DNA of 9,416 bases. It comes from Pseudomonadota bacterium. Its GTDB lineage: Bacteria; Pseudomonadota; Alphaproteobacteria; Sphingomonadales; Sphingomonadaceae. The stretch spans positions 1 to 9,416 of the forward strand of contig JAEZES010000306.1 of NCBI GenBank assembly GCA_023432995.1. Direction: 5' to 3'. The position numbers were made by a program, and so were the translations under genes. The notes beneath the pieces are model-generated. The model was not told where the DNA came from. It was given only the letters and a program-made list of their open reading frames with translations, and did no database searches. Below are positions 8,133 to 9,416 of this stretch, piece by piece; position 1 is the first letter of the stretch; each line of letters starts with the position of its first letter.

Positions 8133-9145
8133 GCCGCCCGGCGCCGCCTGAACGGCTCGTAGAAGCGCTCGAGTTCTCCCAGGACCTGAAGAGGATCGTC
8201 CAGGAAGTTGACCAGATTTCGGAATTCGGCGGAACCCGGCAGCCCCTTGGTGTACCACCCGAGGTGCTTGCGGGCGACCTTGACCCCGACGTCCGGCCCG
8301 TAATGTGCCAGCATCGCCCGGTAGTGCTCGGTCAGCACCGCATACTGCTCGTCGATGTCGGGGTCGGGCAGCGCTTCCCCGGTGCGCCACCAGTGCATCA
8401 CCTGGCCGAGCAGCCACGGCCGGCCGTAGGCGCCCCGGCCGATCATCACCCCGTCGGCGCCCGACTGGTCGAGCGCCGTCGCGGCGTCGGCGATGCCGCA
8501 GATGTCGCCGTTGACGATCACCGGGATCGACACCGCGTCCTTGACCCGCCGCACGAAGGCCCAGTCGGCGTGCCCCTTGTACATCTGATTGCGCGTGCGG
8601 CCGTGGATGGTGATCATCCGCACGCCCACGTCTTCGGCGATCCGCGCGAGCTCCGGCGCGTTGAGGCTGTCGTGGTCCCAGCCCATGCGCATCTTCACCG
8701 TGACGGGCACGGAGACCGCCTTGACGGTCGCCTCCATCAGCCTGGTCGCCAGCGGCACTTCGCGCATCAGCGCCGAGCCGGCGTAGGCCCCCACGACCTT
8801 GCGCACCGGGCAGCCGAAGTTGATGTCGACGATCGCCGCCCCGCGATCCTCGCTGAGCCGCGCCGCCTCGCCCATCGATGGCGGATCGCAGCCGACCAGC
8901 TGCATCGACACCGGATCCTCGATCGCGTCCCATTCGGCCTTCTGCAGGCTCTGGCGGGTCTCGCGAATGGCCGCCTGGCTGGCGATCATCTCCGTCACGT
9001 TGAGCCCCGAGCCGTAGCGCCGCACCAGCGTGCGGAACGGCTTGTCGGTCACGCCCGTCATCGGCGCGAGCACGACCGGGCAACCGATCCGAACCGGACC
9101 GACGTCGATCGGCCTGAGCGCCGGAGGGGTGGGAAGCGACTGCAT
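8129..9145 (-). CDS. dusB: tRNA-dihydrouridine synthase DusB (NifR3-like)
   Basis: 338-residue flavoenzyme that reduces uridine to dihydrouridine in tRNA using FMN and NADPH. The TIM-barrel part shows APMTGVTDKPFR (27-38), VTEMIAS, DINFGCPVRKV with catalytic Cys112, AGSALM, KMRMGW with K151, HGRTRNQMYKG (181-191), NGDI (212-215) and the FMN phosphate site GADGVMIGRG. A helical C-terminal domain follows. Length is typical. The start ATG (MQSLPTPP) sits about 18 residues before the first barrel strand; an in-frame upstream extension crosses the divergent spacer and lacks family sequence. No Shine-Dalgarno is visible. In many alphaproteobacteria dusB (formerly nifR3) heads the ntrBC operon, as here. 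Product family is certain; the exact tRNA position modified is inferred from DusB homologues. Confidence 0.97.
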   Translation of the reverse strand: MQSLPTPPALRPIDVGPVRIGCPVVLAPMTGVTDKPFRTLVRRYGSGLNVTEMIASQAAIRETRQSLQKAEWDAIEDPVSMQLVGCDPPSMGEAARLSEDRGAAIVDINFGCPVRKVVGAYAGSALMREVPLATRLMEATVKAVSVPVTVKMRMGWDHDSLNAPELARIAEDVGVRMITIHGRTRNQMYKGHADWAFVRRVKDAVSIPVIVNGDICGIADAATALDQSGADGVMIGRGAYGRPWLLGQVMHWWRTGEALPDPDIDEQYAVLTEHYRAMLAHYGPDVGVKVARKHLGWYTKGLPGSAEFRNLVNFLDDPLQVLGELERFYEPFRRRRAA

Positions 9146-9225
9146 CGAAGGAGTGTGCCTAAAAATCGGGCAGGCGCTTACTGGATTGCGACGGCGTCCG
9201 CAAGGCGCTAGCGCCCGCCCTCGCG
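9146..9225. promoter_or_regulatory. Divergent promoter region between dusB and ispD
   Basis: This 80-bp spacer must hold the signals for both outward transcripts. Towards dusB, TTGCGG and TAAGCG lie 17 nt apart; towards ispD, TTGCGA (9186-9191) and TAGCGC (9209-9214) lie 17 nt apart. Both matches are weak. A perfect 12-bp palindrome, GGCGCTAGCGCC (9204-9215), lies 10 nt before the ispD start and could be an operator or chance in GC-rich DNA. No Shine-Dalgarno is seen for either gene, and I find no convincing sigma54 (-24/-12) element. Confidence 0.4.
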
Positions 9226-9416
9226 ATGGGCGCCCCCACTCCAGCACGGTTCGCCGCGGTCATCGTTGCCGCCGGCCAGGGCCTGCGCGCCGGGCAGCCG
9301 GTGCCGAAGCAGTTCGCGCCGTGGCGGGGCCGGCCCCTCGTCCGCCACGCCGCCACAGCCTTGCTCGAGGCCGGCGCAGAGCCGCTGGTGGTGGCGATTC
9401 CGGAGGGAGCCGAGGC
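9226..9416 (+). CDS. ispD: IspD (or IspDF) N-terminus, cut by window edge
   Basis: First 63 codons of 2-C-methyl-D-erythritol 4-phosphate cytidylyltransferase, which attaches CMP from CTP in the MEP route to isoprenoids. The nucleotidyltransferase start AAVIVAAGQGLRAGQPVPKQ is clear; R21 and K28 correspond to the catalytic R20 and K27 of E. coli IspD. An in-frame TAA at 9160-9162 limits the start, and ATG 9226 is the only fitting codon before the motif. No Shine-Dalgarno is evident. In alphaproteobacteria the protein is usually a bifunctional IspDF fusion located divergently from dusB, but the window ends too soon to tell. Confidence 0.9.
   Translation, partial: MGAPTPARFAAVIVAAGQGLRAGQPVPKQFAPWRGRPLVRHAATALLEAGAEPLVVAIPEGAE

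Noticed and set aside
5494..8151. Plus-strand open frame of 885 codons opposite ntrC and ntrB
   Set aside because: Striking length, but it is the shadow of high-GC genes: aligned with ntrC codons and low-complexity in translation, with no ribosome site or domain.
9146..9225. NtrC binding site or sigma54 promoter controlling the dusB-ntr operon
   Set aside because: I looked for GCAC-type inverted repeats and a -24/-12 GG-GC pair and found nothing convincing.
9146..9247. Upstream in-frame extension of dusB by 34 codons
   Set aside because: It would cross the whole divergent spacer and enter ispD; the extra residues do not resemble a DusB N-terminus.

Overview
This is a high-GC (about two thirds G+C), gene-dense chromosomal window from an alphaproteobacterium. 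The minus strand carries, in order of transcription, dusB, ntrB, ntrC, ntrY, ntrX, hfq and hflX. This is the classical alphaproteobacterial nitrogen-control cluster followed by the RNA chaperone Hfq and the ribosome-associated GTPase HflX. A divergent ispD (or ispDF) start lies at the right edge on the plus strand. The tandem two-domain Hfq and the gene order point to the Sphingomonadales (Sphingomonas, Novosphingobium or Erythrobacter-like); this is an inference from content, not a database match. I see no mobile element, CRISPR array, tRNA or rRNA gene, so this is core genome.

Layout from right to left. The 5' end of ispD starts at 9226 and reads rightward out of the window. An 80-bp divergent spacer (9146-9225) separates it from dusB (9145-8129). 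ntrB (8132-7068) overlaps dusB by 4 bp. ntrC (7053-5641) follows after 14 nt with a strong ribosome binding site. A 62-nt gap then holds a candidate promoter for ntrY, overlaid by a terminator-like hairpin in the opposite orientation. ntrY (5578-3350) and ntrX (3315-1930) come next. The 182-nt gap before hfq holds a good candidate promoter and a leader that can fold in two exclusive ways, one of which buries the hfq ribosome binding site. hfq (1747-1181) encodes two fused Hfq domains. hflX begins 9 nt after the hfq stop, in the same frame, with no ATG, GTG or TTG available. It runs off the left edge, so its C-terminus is missing.

Function. NtrB/NtrC (cytoplasmic kinase and sigma54-type activator) and NtrY/NtrX (membrane kinase and a response regulator without the sigma54-contact loop) are two paralogous two-component systems. 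DusB modifies tRNA, Hfq chaperones small RNA and mRNA, and HflX acts on ribosomes. The cluster thus joins nitrogen sensing to post-transcriptional control.

The points most worth following are the fused double Hfq with a diverged second rim, the switch-like hfq leader, and the non-canonical (probably CUG) start of hflX. I found no evidence of a wholly new multi-gene system.
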